NCBI GenBank assembly: GCA_030654075.1
Contig: JAURYB010000116.1
Location: forward strand, 1-48,666
Origin: Bacteroidales bacterium
GTDB lineage: Bacteria; Bacteroidota; Bacteroidia; Bacteroidales; UBA4417
Direction of reading: 5' to 3'
DNA: 48,666 nucleotides
Position 1 is the first letter of the stretch, and each line of letters starts with the position of its first letter. This document shows positions 26,923 to 36,099 of the stretch, piece after piece. Made by a program: the position numbers and the translations under genes. The notes below the pieces were generated by a model, which worked only from the letters and a program-made list of their open reading frames with translations, was not told the origin of the DNA and did not search any database.

Positions 26923-28296
26923 ATGTCGATGAGAATAAAAGAACATAGCATTTATTTCCTCGGAATCGGAGGCATCGGCATGAGTGCTCTGGCGAGGTAT
27001 TTCCTCACCAAAGGTTACCAGGTTCATGGCTACGACCGTATGACAACCAGCCTGACTTCAACGCTTGAGAGTGAAGGAATGGTAATTCATTATCACGAAG
27101 ATATTAGCCTTATTCCTGCAGAAACAGGCCTGGTAATTTATACACCGGCAATTCCCGCAACAAACATTGAGTTACAATACCTGCAAAAAAGCGGCGTCCG
27201 AATGATGAAACGCGCCGAAGTACTGGGCATGCTATCATCTGAATATAAAACCATTGCTTGTGCCGGCACTCATGGAAAGACTACGACGTCCTCCATGGTT
27301 TCATACCTGATGGAACAATCTCATGTGGGATGCCAGGCATTTTTAGGTGGGATTTCCAGAAATTTCGACAGCAACCTGATGATTTCCGAAACATCTCCTT
27401 TTATGGTTGTTGAAGCAGATGAATACGACAGATCATTCCTTCATCTACACCCTTATATTGCCATTATAACTAGCATCGATTCCGACCACCTTGATATTTA
27501 TAAAAACCTTGCTTCCGTCCATGAAGCCTTCAGCAGTTTCACGGGAAATATAGTTTCATCAGGAACATTGATCATAAAAAAAGGGCTGGATCTTCCTTTG
27601 CAAATAACTCCGGATTGTATTGAGTATAGATACGCGGTGAATGAAGAAGCCGACTTTTTTGCTTCCAATCTGATCCTTGTTGATCATTTGTATCATTTTG
27701 ATTTCAATTATCCCAACGGGAAAATAAATAACCTGGTTCTTGGAATTCCGGGATTGTATAATGTTGAGAACGCAGTCGCTGCATTGGCAGCTGCTATACT
27801 TGCCGGAGTTACCCCGGAAGAATTGAGCCGGGGATTAGCAACATTCAAAGGAGTAAAACGAAGGTTTGATATCAGGCTGAATGCAGATGATTTCGTTTAT
27901 ATCGATGATTACGCGCATCACCCGGAAGAAATAAATGCCTGCATACGATCAGTAAGAGCCATGTTTCCCGACCGCAAGCTTACAGGTATATTTCAACCAC
28001 ATCTTTTCTCACGTACCCGCGATTTTGCCGCTGAGTTTGCAAAGAGTTTGTCCTTATTGGATGAAATATTGCTTTTACCGATTTACCCGGCACGTGAACT
28101 TCCGATCCCGGGAATTGACTCACAAATGCTTCTTTCGCTGATTAATCATACCAATAAACATCTTATTGAGAAGGCAGATATTCCAAAATATTTTGAAGGT
28201 AAACACCCTGAAGTACTTGTAACTATGGGCGCCGGTGATATTGATACGCTGGTTGAACCCATTGAAAACTTTTTCAAAACAAATAAAAATACATAA
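26923..28296 (+). CDS. murC: UDP-N-acetylmuramate:L-alanine ligase MurC
   Basis: A 457-residue Mur ligase performing the first amino acid addition to UDP-MurNAc. The start at ATG 26923 (MSMRIKEH) is preferred to a TTG inside murG. Motifs: the UDP-binding loop YFLGIGGIGMSALARYF, the ATP loop AGTHGKTTTSSMV, EADEYDRSFLHL, SIDSDHLDIYKN, the DDYAHHPEEINA block typical of MurC, and FQPHLFSRTRDF. It lies in the standard order before ftsQ, with 1 nt between the two genes. Confidence 0.96.
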   Translation: MSMRIKEHSIYFLGIGGIGMSALARYFLTKGYQVHGYDRMTTSLTSTLESEGMVIHYHEDISLIPAETGLVIYTPAIPATNIELQYLQKSGVRMMKRAEVLGMLSSEYKTIACAGTHGKTTTSSMVSYLMEQSHVGCQAFLGGISRNFDSNLMISETSPFMVVEADEYDRSFLHLHPYIAIITSIDSDHLDIYKNLASVHEAFSSFTGNIVSSGTLIIKKGLDLPLQITPDCIEYRYAVNEEADFFASNLILVDHLYHFDFNYPNGKINNLVLGIPGLYNVENAVAALAAAILAGVTPEELSRGLATFKGVKRRFDIRLNADDFVYIDDYAHHPEEINACIRSVRAMFPDRKLTGIFQPHLFSRTRDFAAEFAKSLSLLDEILLLPIYPARELPIPGIDSQMLLSLINHTNKHLIEKADIPKYFEGKHPEVLVTMGAGDIDTLVEPIENFFKTNKNT

Positions 28297-28297
28297 T

Positions 28298-29098
28298 ATG
28301 AAAATATTGGTGAAAATATTACTCATTACCCTTTGGGTTGCCATAGCAACAGGTGTTGTGGTAATGATGAGTTTTGCCAATGTAACGCACGAAGTAAAGC
28401 AATGCCGTGGAATTACCTGCCGGATTGATTATAGGGGAGCACAACCCTTAATGAGTGGAAACGATCTGATAGTTCAAATCAACAGAGAATATGGCAAGCT
28501 GGAATCCAAAACTATTGGGGAAGTAGATATTGCCGGGATTTCCGCGCTGGTAAAAAAGAATCCTTACCTCGAGAATACAGATGTTCTGATCACTGTTGAA
28601 GGAGATATCCTGGTCCGGGCCGACCAGTGCATTCCCTTAATCAGGTATTATTCATCTGCCGGCTATCCACATTATATTGATAACAACGGACGCATCATGC
28701 CGGTAAATACAGCTTATCCATACAAAATACTTATCGCCAGCGGCCAGATTGAGAGCCCGTTGAAAGATGGCAAAAACATCTTTTCGGTTCCGGATTCCAA
28801 TTTTGTACTGAAAGCAAAGCTGAAAAACCTTTATGATATTCATTTGCTTGCGGAAATCATTACTACAGATAGTACATTAAAAGCCTTAATTGAACAGGTA
28901 TATGTTACCGGCAATGGGAAAATCCAACTGGTTACAAAAGCAGGATCGCACATTATTTACTTGGGCGATACCACTGATGCCGCCGAAAAACTCGAAAACC
29001 TTAAAAGTTTCTATAAAAACGGCCTTGTAAAAACAGGCTGGAATAAATACAAAAAATTGAATCTGGAATATAAAAATCAAATAGTGTGCACAAAATAA
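28298..29098 (+). CDS. ftsQ: Cell division protein FtsQ
   Basis: A 266-residue bitopic protein. I start it at ATG 28298, giving a short cytoplasmic tail and a membrane helix at about 5-24 (VKILLITLWVAIATGVVVMM). The periplasmic part includes a POTRA-like domain (GNDLIVQINREYGKL ... VDIAGISALVKKNPYLENTD) and the FtsQ beta domain with PHYIDNNGRIMPVN. It recruits and regulates FtsL, FtsI and FtsW. Sequence conservation is modest; gene order between murC and ftsA supports the call. Confidence 0.9.
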   Translation: MKILVKILLITLWVAIATGVVVMMSFANVTHEVKQCRGITCRIDYRGAQPLMSGNDLIVQINREYGKLESKTIGEVDIAGISALVKKNPYLENTDVLITVEGDILVRADQCIPLIRYYSSAGYPHYIDNNGRIMPVNTAYPYKILIASGQIESPLKDGKNIFSVPDSNFVLKAKLKNLYDIHLLAEIITTDSTLKALIEQVYVTGNGKIQLVTKAGSHIIYLGDTTDAAEKLENLKSFYKNGLVKTGWNKYKKLNLEYKNQIVCTK

Positions 29099-29108
29099 AT
29101 TTAAAGCT

Positions 29109-30386
29109 ATGTCATCGGAAATCGTAGTCGGGTTAGATATCGGAACAACAAAAATTGCTGCCATTGCGGGACGCCGCAACGAATTCGGCAAAATTGAGGT
29201 ATTGGGCTATGGCCATACTGAATCTATTGGTGTTCGTCGTGGAGTAATTACCAATATCGAAAACACAGTAAATTCAATTCAAACAGCCATCAAACAGGCG
29301 GAAGCTCATTCCAAAGTCACCATACGGACAGTGAATGTAGGTATTGCAGGCCAACACATCCGAAGTATCCAGCACAGGGCCAGCACGATCAGGCCCAACC
29401 CTGAAACCGAAATCAGCCAGGCCGATATTGACCAGTTTACAAACAGCATTTATAATATCGCCATGAATCCCGGCGAAAAAATTATTGATGTGCTGCCGCA
29501 GGAGTTTATTATTGATGGCGAAGCCGGTGTTAAAGATCCCAAAGGCATGCTCGGGCACCAGATGGGAGCCAGCTTCCATATCGTCACCGCTCAGACTTCG
29601 GCTGCCCAGAATATTATGAAATGCATCGAAAAATCGGGCTACAATCTTCAGCACATGATCCTGCAACCTCTGGCATCAGCGGAAGCGGTTCTGAGCCTGG
29701 ATGAGAAAGAAGCCGGAGTTGTATTGGTTGATATTGGAGGAGGAACAACGGATGTAGCCATTTTCCTTGATGGGATTATCAGGCACACTGCAGTAATTCC
29801 CTTTGGCGGAGAAATCATCACCGAAGATATTAAAGCCGGTTGCAGTATCATTAAAAAACATGCAGAAGATCTGAAAGTAAAATTTGGCTCGGCACTAGCC
29901 AGCGAAAACCGCGCGGAAGAAGTAGTAGCCATACCTGGCTTAAGAGGTCGTGAACCTAAAGAAATTACCCTGAAAAATCTGGCAAAGATCATTCAGGCCC
30001 GCATGGAAGAAATCATCGAAGCCGTATACCAGGAAATCAAAAGCACAGGACTTGAGAAAAGACTGATCGCAGGGATTGTTTTAACCGGCGGCGGCGCCAT
30101 GCTCAAGCACATCGAACAACTTACACAATTTATTACCGGTATGGATACCCGTATTGGTTACCCGAATGAACACCTGGCGGCCAATTCCGTGGATGAAATG
30201 ACAAGCCCGATGTATTCAACCGGCCTAGGATTGGTTCTGATGGGAATGCAACGTGCCGATGTATCGCGCATAAAAAATGATGTAACCAAACCTGAGGATA
30301 CCAAAGTTGAGCCCAAAGCTCCGGCGCCAAAACATAACAAGGTTGCTGACTGGATTGACAGGTTTTTTAAAGATGGAATCAGTTAA
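29109..30386 (+). CDS. ftsA: Cell division protein FtsA
   Basis: A 425-residue actin-fold ATPase that tethers FtsZ to the membrane. Visible are the phosphate-1 motif VGLDIGTTKIAAIAG, the SHS2 insertion (VNVGIAGQHIRSIQHR), phosphate-2 VLVDIGGGTTDVAIF and the adenosine motif AGIVLTGGGAMLKHI. The extreme C-terminus (NKVADWIDRFFKDG) is an amphipathic helix of the membrane-targeting type, after a short proline/lysine-rich linker. It is followed after 83 nt by ftsZ. Confidence 0.96.
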   Translation: MSSEIVVGLDIGTTKIAAIAGRRNEFGKIEVLGYGHTESIGVRRGVITNIENTVNSIQTAIKQAEAHSKVTIRTVNVGIAGQHIRSIQHRASTIRPNPETEISQADIDQFTNSIYNIAMNPGEKIIDVLPQEFIIDGEAGVKDPKGMLGHQMGASFHIVTAQTSAAQNIMKCIEKSGYNLQHMILQPLASAEAVLSLDEKEAGVVLVDIGGGTTDVAIFLDGIIRHTAVIPFGGEIITEDIKAGCSIIKKHAEDLKVKFGSALASENRAEEVVAIPGLRGREPKEITLKNLAKIIQARMEEIIEAVYQEIKSTGLEKRLIAGIVLTGGGAMLKHIEQLTQFITGMDTRIGYPNEHLAANSVDEMTSPMYSTGLGLVLMGMQRADVSRIKNDVTKPEDTKVEPKAPAPKHNKVADWIDRFFKDGIS

Positions 30387-30469
30387 TAATTAACACCCAT
30401 TTTGTTAGTAAATAATTAATCAACAGAAAGTAACGAGAATATTAAACAATTAATTTTAGGGGGAGAAAA

Positions 30470-32038
30470 ATGACTGAAATGCTAAAATTCGACAGGCCTG
30501 ACGAACAGGCCCCTATCATAAAGGTAATTGGTGTAGGCGGCGGAGGCAGCAATGCTGTTTCGTACATGTATACTCAGGGTATAAAAGGCGTAGATTTTTA
30601 TATCTGCAACACTGACTCACAATCGCTTAGCAAGTGTGAAGTGCCCAATAAAATAAGGCTTGGCAATACAGGATTAGGAGCCGGCGCAAACCCTACAGTA
30701 GGGCGTGACGCGGCTATTTTAATAGCTGATGAAATACGGGAAATCCTATCCACAAATACTTCCATGCTTTTTATCACAGCAGGTATGGGTGGAGGAACCG
30801 GAACGGGCGCCACTCCAATCATCGCGCAAATAGCTAAAGAACTGGGGATATTAACAGTTGGCATTATAACCAAGCCTTTCAGTTTCGAAGGACGTAAGCG
30901 TGAATTACAGGCTACTGCCGGAATAGAAGAACTGAAAAAGTATGTAGATACCACCCTTGTAATCTGCAACGACAAGTTGCTTGATATGCAGGGCGACATG
31001 AAACTCAGCCAGGCATTTGGCAAAGCGGATAATGTACTTACTATCGCTGCCAAAGGTATTGCTGAAATCATAACCGTTACCGGCCGTATAAACGTCGATT
31101 TCGAGGATGTGAAAACGGTAATGCAGGGAAGCGGTAAAGCGATCATGGGTTCAGGTATTGCAAGTGGTCCGGATCGTGCCGTTAAAGCTGTAGAGATGGC
31201 TCTGAACTCGCCTCTTCTTGACGATACAGACATTAAAGGAGCAGCAAATGTATTGCTGTACATCACTTCGGGGAAAAATGAAATTTCACTCGAAGAACTC
31301 AACGACATAACCGGTTACATTACTTCCCGCACAGGCGAGGATGCCAATGTAATCTGGGGTGACGGCGTTGATGATAACCTGGAAGATGAGATCTCGATAA
31401 CCCTGATTGCTACTGGTTTCAGCAGACCCGTTGTTACCAAACACAACCTTGACGATGTTAAAAATACATTGTATGCTCCACAGGCGGCTGTAAAGGTTGA
31501 ACCTATTACTGAAGTTCAGTTGGTGGTTGAGCCGGTTATCATGCAAAAAGCTATTGAAGAGCCAACCAGGATAATTCCTGAGCCTACGGCAAATAATACA
31601 CCCATGACACTTTTTGCTGACAACTCAGCTGAAAAATCAGAAAGAACGGCTGAAACGAGTATACAGAGCCCGGAGCCTCTTGAAATAAGATCATTCTTCA
31701 ACCAGGAACCGGAGTTCGAAATTGTAAACCCGACTATACGGACTGAGCCAAAGGCACCGGTTTACGAGCAAATCCCTGCGCCAAAACAAACGCTGGAACA
31801 GGAAGACCTTCGGCTGGATCGCATCAATAAGTTAAAAAACCTCAGCCATAAAACATTGAGCCCATCCAATGTGGAAGAAATGGAAAGGGTACCGGCTTAT
31901 ATGCGTCGTAATGTTGATCTTCCAGAAACAAGCCATTCAAATGACAGCCAGGTTTCGCATTTTTCACTGAGTACCGATTCCAATAACAAAACCGGTCTTA
32001 GGGAGAATAACTCGTTCCTGCATGATAATGTTGACTAA
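30470..32038 (+). CDS. ftsZ: Cell division GTPase FtsZ
   Basis: A 522-residue tubulin homologue. The GTPase core (about 1-330) has VIGVGGGGSNAVSYM, the tubulin signature TAGMGGGTGTGATPIIAQ, and GKADNVLTIAAKG. A long variable linker of about 150 residues rich in P, E and T follows. The conserved FtsA-binding peptide is at about 475-485 (MERVPAYMRR), unusually far from the C-terminus with a further 40 residues behind it. A purine-rich AGGGGGAG element 7 nt before the ATG is a stronger Shine-Dalgarno-like site than is usual in this window. Confidence 0.96.
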   Translation: MTEMLKFDRPDEQAPIIKVIGVGGGGSNAVSYMYTQGIKGVDFYICNTDSQSLSKCEVPNKIRLGNTGLGAGANPTVGRDAAILIADEIREILSTNTSMLFITAGMGGGTGTGATPIIAQIAKELGILTVGIITKPFSFEGRKRELQATAGIEELKKYVDTTLVICNDKLLDMQGDMKLSQAFGKADNVLTIAAKGIAEIITVTGRINVDFEDVKTVMQGSGKAIMGSGIASGPDRAVKAVEMALNSPLLDDTDIKGAANVLLYITSGKNEISLEELNDITGYITSRTGEDANVIWGDGVDDNLEDEISITLIATGFSRPVVTKHNLDDVKNTLYAPQAAVKVEPITEVQLVVEPVIMQKAIEEPTRIIPEPTANNTPMTLFADNSAEKSERTAETSIQSPEPLEIRSFFNQEPEFEIVNPTIRTEPKAPVYEQIPAPKQTLEQEDLRLDRINKLKNLSHKTLSPSNVEEMERVPAYMRRNVDLPETSHSNDSQVSHFSLSTDSNNKTGLRENNSFLHDNVD

Positions 32039-32093
32039 TTGCCAGGAGCCTGTTTGGATGAAGATGTAAAGAATAACGAGAGGCAGAATACAA

Positions 32094-32223
32094 AAGGTTG
32101 AGGTTGAGGTTTAGGTTGAGCAGATAAAACCTTAGTAAGGCTTAAAAAAGGCTAAGGTTAAGGTTGATCGGCTAAAGACTTAACCTTTACCTCAACCTCA
32201 ACCTCAACCTCAACCTTAACCTT
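32094..32223. repeat. GGTTGAG/CTCAACC repeat array forming competing hairpins
   Basis: The ftsZ-yqeY gap is built from a hexamer/heptamer (GGTTRAG) on one side and its complement (CTYAACC) on the other. AAGGTTGAGGTTGAGGTT (32094-32111) pairs perfectly with 32200-32217. AAGGTTAAGGTTGA (32154-32167) pairs perfectly with 32210-32223. The two stems share a right arm, so they exclude each other. No T-tract follows directly, so this is more likely an RNA processing or slippage-prone element than a normal terminator. Confidence 0.75.
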
Positions 32224-32270
32224 AACTTTTACCTCAACCTAACAACCTAAGTTACTAAAGAAAAACATAA

Positions 32271-32723
32271 ATGGAACTGGAAATACTTATCAATGAGGAT
32301 ATAAAGCAGGCAATGATTCATAAGGACAAGGATAAACTTGAAGCCTTACGTTCCATTAAAGCTGCATTACTACTCGAAAAAACAGGCAAGGATGTTACCG
32401 GTGGAATTATACCTGAAACTGTTGAACTTAAAATGCTGCAACGCCTGGTAAAGCAACGCCGCGAAAGCGCTGAAATCTACAAGGCACAGGGCCGTCCTGA
32501 CCTTGCTGAACCTGAAATATTCCAGGCTTCCATTATAGAGAAATACCTGCCTGAGCAATTGAGCGACGAGGATGTAATTGCTATTGTTAAAAAAGTAATT
32601 GCCGATACCGGAGCTACAGGCATCAAGGATATGGGAAAAGTAATGGGACTATCCACCAAACTGGTTGCCGGTAAAGCAGATAATAAAATAATATCTGAGA
32701 TTATTAAAAAGTTACTCCCTTAA
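32271..32723 (+). CDS. yqeY: GatB/YqeY domain protein
   Basis: A 150-residue protein of the YqeY family, related to the C-terminal tail domain of the GatB amidotransferase subunit. It shows the opening LEILINEDIKQAMIHKDKDKLEALRSIKAA, here given in two parts as LEILINEDIKQAM and KDKLEALRSIKAA, then VKQRRESAEIYKAQGRPDLA and GIKDMGKVMGLSTKLVAGKAD. The family may bind tRNA, but its cellular role is unclear. It commonly follows ftsZ in Bacteroidota. A strong terminator closes the cluster behind it. Confidence 0.92.
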   Translation: MELEILINEDIKQAMIHKDKDKLEALRSIKAALLLEKTGKDVTGGIIPETVELKMLQRLVKQRRESAEIYKAQGRPDLAEPEIFQASIIEKYLPEQLSDEDVIAIVKKVIADTGATGIKDMGKVMGLSTKLVAGKADNKIISEIIKKLLP

Positions 32724-33272
32724 TCTAACATACTTCTACATTTCCTTTTGCGAAAAACCCTGTGGTCCCCCTGCAGGGTTTTTTGTCTTATGTTTACGAA
32801 AGTATCCTCACTCAATTGCATTGTAAAGTACATGTAAAGTATATCAAAACCAAGCCACCGTATACAATACTCTAAACCTAAAACAATAGTTCAAAAAGCA
32901 ACTTTAAACCAGATAAGCAAATTAGCAAGCCATTCCTTAAGCCATAATTTAGAAATTCATTTGCAGAAATAAAAAATACAGTATGACTACTTTAACTTCT
33001 TATGTTTGTTTTCGTAACTATTTTGTTTTAGGATATTAGAATTAATGTATCTTTACAATATAGTAGTGCAATATTGATAAACCAGAAATTAATATTACGC
33101 GATAATTTGTTACGAAGTGTTGCAAATGCAAATTAATTATTCGCATGTTACAACTATTCCTTAAAGCAGATTAAAAATGTTGACTGCTCTATATGTGTGA
33201 AATAAAACATTTGCCAACATTGAACTAATACGGTTCAATAATTACTTTTAGCAAAAATATTTATTAATAAGT
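32724..33272. other. AT-rich intergenic region between yqeY and the ATP-grasp gene
   Basis: A 549-nt region without a credible gene. After the yqeY terminator the base composition falls sharply. Two -7-like boxes point toward the ATP-grasp gene: TATCTTTA at 33048-33055, with a TTTG 22 nt upstream, and TACTTTTA at 33243-33250, the latter 22 nt before the ATG. Nothing else is recognisable. It marks the left border of the accessory stretch. Confidence 0.6.
32753..32784 (+). terminator. Intrinsic terminator ending the dcw-yqeY block
   Basis: AAAAACCCTG pairs with CAGGGTTTTTT around a loop of about ten bases, ending in a run of T. It lies 30 nt after the yqeY stop. Confidence 0.85.
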
Positions 33273-34475
33273 ATGGTTTTAAAAATCGAGCATACAGCTT
33301 TGGTTCTTGGCATGTTTGAAACAGGCCTTGGAGTTGGGCGTAGCCTTGGTAAAAAAGGAATTAAAGTTTTTGGATTTGATTTCAAAAAAGATATCGGGTT
33401 CTATTCAACCTATATCAAGGCTTATTTGTGCCAGCACCCTGGCAAAGAACCAAATCTCCTGCTTGAGGAATTAATAGCATTTTCAAAGGCTCAAACACAC
33501 AAACCTGTCTTATTTGTAACTTCTGATACCTTCCTGGACTTTGTAGCTAAATATTCCAATGAACTGAAACTATATTACCTGTTCAATCTTTCATCATCTG
33601 AACTTATAGAAAAGATTTCAAACAAATACGAACAATCTCTGCTTGCCTCCGAAGCCGGGGTATCATTACCGGCTACTTTTAAAATCAGTTCTGATTCCGA
33701 GCTGCAAAAAGCATTGCCTCAATTGAAATTCCCGGTATTTATTAAAGCGCTGGATGTTAATAGCTGGAGAAGGATGGTTGGAAGTATTACTAAAGGGTTT
33801 GTAATGCAAAATGCAGCGGAACTTAAAGAAAAAATTAACCACCTGTTAAGTAAAGACCTCGAAGTTATTATCCAGGAAATAATTCCCGGGCCCGATACTC
33901 TTCACTTTAAATACTGCAGTTGTATTGGAGCTGACGGAAGAATTCTGCTGGAATTTACACTTCGCAAGATACGTCAAAGCCCTATCCACTATGGCGTAGG
34001 AGCTGTAGTGGAGAGTATAGATTACCCAGAGTTACTGATTGAAGGGCGAAAGCTAATCCAAAATATAGGATATCGTGGGGTAGGCTCAGCTGAATTTAAG
34101 CTTGATGAGCGCGATGGAAAACTGAAACTTATTGAGCTTAATCCAAGATACTGGCAGCAAAATTCATTGCCTACAGCCTGCGGAATGAACTTTGCTTTAA
34201 TGGATTACCTGGAAGCAACCGGCCAAAATCCTGAGCCTATTACAGAATTTACTACAAACATAAAATGGGTAAACCGGCATATGGATTTCAATTCATACAT
34301 TCAATATCGTAACGCCGGTGAATTATCCTTTTGGGAATGGAGAAAGTCATTAGCCGGGAAAAAAGTGTATTCTCATTTTTCATGGGATGACCTGGTACCA
34401 GTACTTTATGATATTGAATTCGGATTAAAGTTAGTTAGAGTACCCCGGCTTCTTTTTAAAAAATCCTTTAAATGA
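33273..34475 (+). CDS. ATP-grasp carboxylate-amine ligase-like protein
   Basis: A 400-residue protein of the broad ATP-grasp group similar in layout to D-aspartate ligase/COG3919-type enzymes. An N-terminal Rossmann-like domain (TALVLGMFETGLGVGRSLG) leads to the ATP-grasp core: the FPVFIKALDVNSWRR lysine strand, the VIIQEIIPGPD hinge, SAEFKLD and the metal-binding block LIELNPRYWQQN. All key residues of an active ligase appear present, so it should join a carboxylate to an amine or similar nucleophile via an acyl phosphate. The substrates are unknown. Its last 4 nt (ATGA) overlap the next gene, a D-2-hydroxyacid dehydrogenase, so the two form a coupled pair. Confidence 0.8.
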   Translation: MVLKIEHTALVLGMFETGLGVGRSLGKKGIKVFGFDFKKDIGFYSTYIKAYLCQHPGKEPNLLLEELIAFSKAQTHKPVLFVTSDTFLDFVAKYSNELKLYYLFNLSSSELIEKISNKYEQSLLASEAGVSLPATFKISSDSELQKALPQLKFPVFIKALDVNSWRRMVGSITKGFVMQNAAELKEKINHLLSKDLEVIIQEIIPGPDTLHFKYCSCIGADGRILLEFTLRKIRQSPIHYGVGAVVESIDYPELLIEGRKLIQNIGYRGVGSAEFKLDERDGKLKLIELNPRYWQQNSLPTACGMNFALMDYLEATGQNPEPITEFTTNIKWVNRHMDFNSYIQYRNAGELSFWEWRKSLAGKKVYSHFSWDDLVPVLYDIEFGLKLVRVPRLLFKKSFK

Positions 34476-35509
34476 CCATGAATCGGATTAAAGAATTCAT
34501 AGTAAAAAAAATAATCTCTGCTAAAAAACCTAAATGGAAATCGGTTGATAAAATTAAGGTTGCCATAGCCGTCAATCGAAATTTTACAGAAAAACGATGG
34601 AGTAATTTGTTATCCGGATCTTCTTTCCCCGATACAAAAAACTGGGAGGTAATATACTGCAAAGAAAAGATTGAAGTTTATCGTCATTTTAAGGATGCGG
34701 AAATCTGTTTTGTGTTTGGCATAAGCGATGTTATGCTCCGCCAGGTCAGCAATCCTAAAATGATTTATTTCCCTACGTTAGGATTAGATTTCCTGAATAA
34801 AAAGGCAATTCCTGCATCACTTACAATCGAACAGCCTCCGCCATTATCGGCACAAGCCATAGCAGAGTATTGCATTGCAATGGCTATCATGCTTACCCGC
34901 AATTTGCATTATTCCTTCGAAAACCGTTTCGCTAAAAAATGGAAACAAAGTAATATTATTCCGGGTTCGGTTGCTTCTATAACTCAATGTAAAATCGGCA
35001 TCCTGGGTTTAGGCCGGGTAGGAAAAGTTATAGCTGAAAATTTCAGTAAGTTGGGATGTGAAGTCCTGGGATGCGATTTAATAACGCCCGAAAACAAAGG
35101 TGTTCTGTCTTCATTTTACCCGGCGGAAAAGCTAATTGATTTCCTGGAAAACATAGATATTCTTATAATTTCACTTCCCTTAAATGAATCCACGAGGAAA
35201 ATTATTGATGCCCGGGCAATAAAAACCCTGGGTAAAAACAAATACCTGATTAATGTAAGCCGGGGTGAAATAATTGATGAATCAGCATTGGTACAGGCAC
35301 TTTCGTCAGACAATCTAAAAGGAGCTGCCCTCGATGTTTTTGAGCAGGAACCTTTATCACGAAACAGCGACTTGTATCACGTTAAAAATGTAATCCTCAC
35401 TCCTCATATTGCCGGGAATATCAATCTTTTTGTTGATGAAATTCAAAGAGATTTTGTGCGTAAAGCATTGGCGTATAATAAAAACAATAAAGATAGCTGG
35501 AACAAATAA
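34472..35509 (+). CDS. D-isomer-specific 2-hydroxyacid dehydrogenase
   Basis: A 345-residue NAD-dependent dehydrogenase. The Rossmann motif is KIGILGLGRVGKVIAENF followed by an acidic residue in LGCD, which favours NAD. The catalytic set is intact: Arg in NVSRGEIIDESAL, Glu in LDVFEQEPLS and His in LTPHIAGN. The N-terminal third is divergent and begins with a basic stretch. The reaction interconverts a 2-keto acid and a D-2-hydroxy acid. Coupling to the ATP-grasp ligase suggests that the hydroxy or keto acid is made for, or from, the ligase product (inference). Neither gene resembles a standard serine-biosynthesis neighbour. Confidence 0.85.
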   Translation: MTMNRIKEFIVKKIISAKKPKWKSVDKIKVAIAVNRNFTEKRWSNLLSGSSFPDTKNWEVIYCKEKIEVYRHFKDAEICFVFGISDVMLRQVSNPKMIYFPTLGLDFLNKKAIPASLTIEQPPPLSAQAIAEYCIAMAIMLTRNLHYSFENRFAKKWKQSNIIPGSVASITQCKIGILGLGRVGKVIAENFSKLGCEVLGCDLITPENKGVLSSFYPAEKLIDFLENIDILIISLPLNESTRKIIDARAIKTLGKNKYLINVSRGEIIDESALVQALSSDNLKGAALDVFEQEPLSRNSDLYHVKNVILTPHIAGNINLFVDEIQRDFVRKALAYNKNNKDSWNK

Positions 35510-35651
35510 TATATGCATTTTAAAAATATCTCCTTTTACGGAAATATTTTTTTCGGACTACGAAAACAAAATACATAATTCCATTCCGCGACAAAACCCA
35601 TTGGTTCGCACACGTCATATTTCCGGGGCGCGTGCAGTACAAATTTATCAG

Positions 35652-35700
35652 GGAATTTCAAATTCCTTAACTCCGTGGAGCGGGATTTGAAATCCCGCTC
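35652..35700. repeat. REP-like palindromic element, copy 1
   Basis: GGAATTT/AAATTCC (35652-35666) is followed by a perfect hairpin GAGCGGGATTT/AAATCCCGCTC with a 1-nt loop (35678-35700). The first 33 nt recur at 37292-37324 with about three to four differences. The layout resembles bacterial REP/BIME elements. No transposase is present in the window. Confidence 0.6.
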
Positions 35701-35773
35701 AGCAGGCGTCTTCTTTTCCTATGCTTTCTGTAATTAAACGCAGATAAAAATAACCTCCACAGTAAGCGTAAAT

Positions 35774-36095
35774 TTACTCTTCGCGGTTTCTCTTCTCATC
35801 GTTAATCTTTACAGGGTCTTGCCGGGTATCGAATACATCTGTAATAAGCACACCTTCGGGTATTTCCTTGTATATAATTTTGAAATTCCCTACTACTAAG
35901 TAGTTGTGACTCTCATTAAGATTTAAAAGATTTACTTCAATTTGCCCTGAAATTGGATGTTTTTTTAAGTTGTTTGGTTGCGGTAAAAATTTCTGACTTA
36001 ATTTTCTTTGATATCGTGTGGCCAGCCTTTTCCTTGTAGTATTGATAGATTCCCGTTAGCATTCCGGAAGAAAAATCTGTCCAAATTACTTTCAT
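35774..36095 (-). pseudogene. RelE/ParE-type toxin, frameshifted in a seven-A run
   Basis: Minus-strand ATG at 36095 is 4 nt after the antitoxin stop. The first 49 codons read like a ParE/RelE toxin (MKVIWTDFSSGMLTG, ending TATKQLKK). At a seven-A run (35960-35966) the frame is lost and a stop follows about eight codons later. The next frame continues the family sequence HPISGQIEVNLLNLNESHNY then VVGNFKIIYKEIPEGVLITD and ends at TAA 35774-35776. Removing one A would restore a toxin of 106 residues. It is a pseudogene if the base is real. Slippage or a sequencing error are alternatives. Confidence 0.72.
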
Positions 36096-36099
36096 CCGA

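Noticed and set aside
30598..31308. Long antisense frame (236 codons) opposite ftsZ
   Set aside because: Serine-rich translation is a typical shadow of the FtsZ frame; no start context or homology.
33273..35509. A VanHA-type glycopeptide resistance pair
   Set aside because: The ATP-grasp protein lacks the Ddl/VanA signatures and there is no VanX-like dipeptidase, so only a loose analogy in reaction logic remains.
35409..35690. Plus-strand frame of 93 codons ending in the REP-like element
   Set aside because: It starts inside the dehydrogenase gene and its second half is the extragenic repeat.
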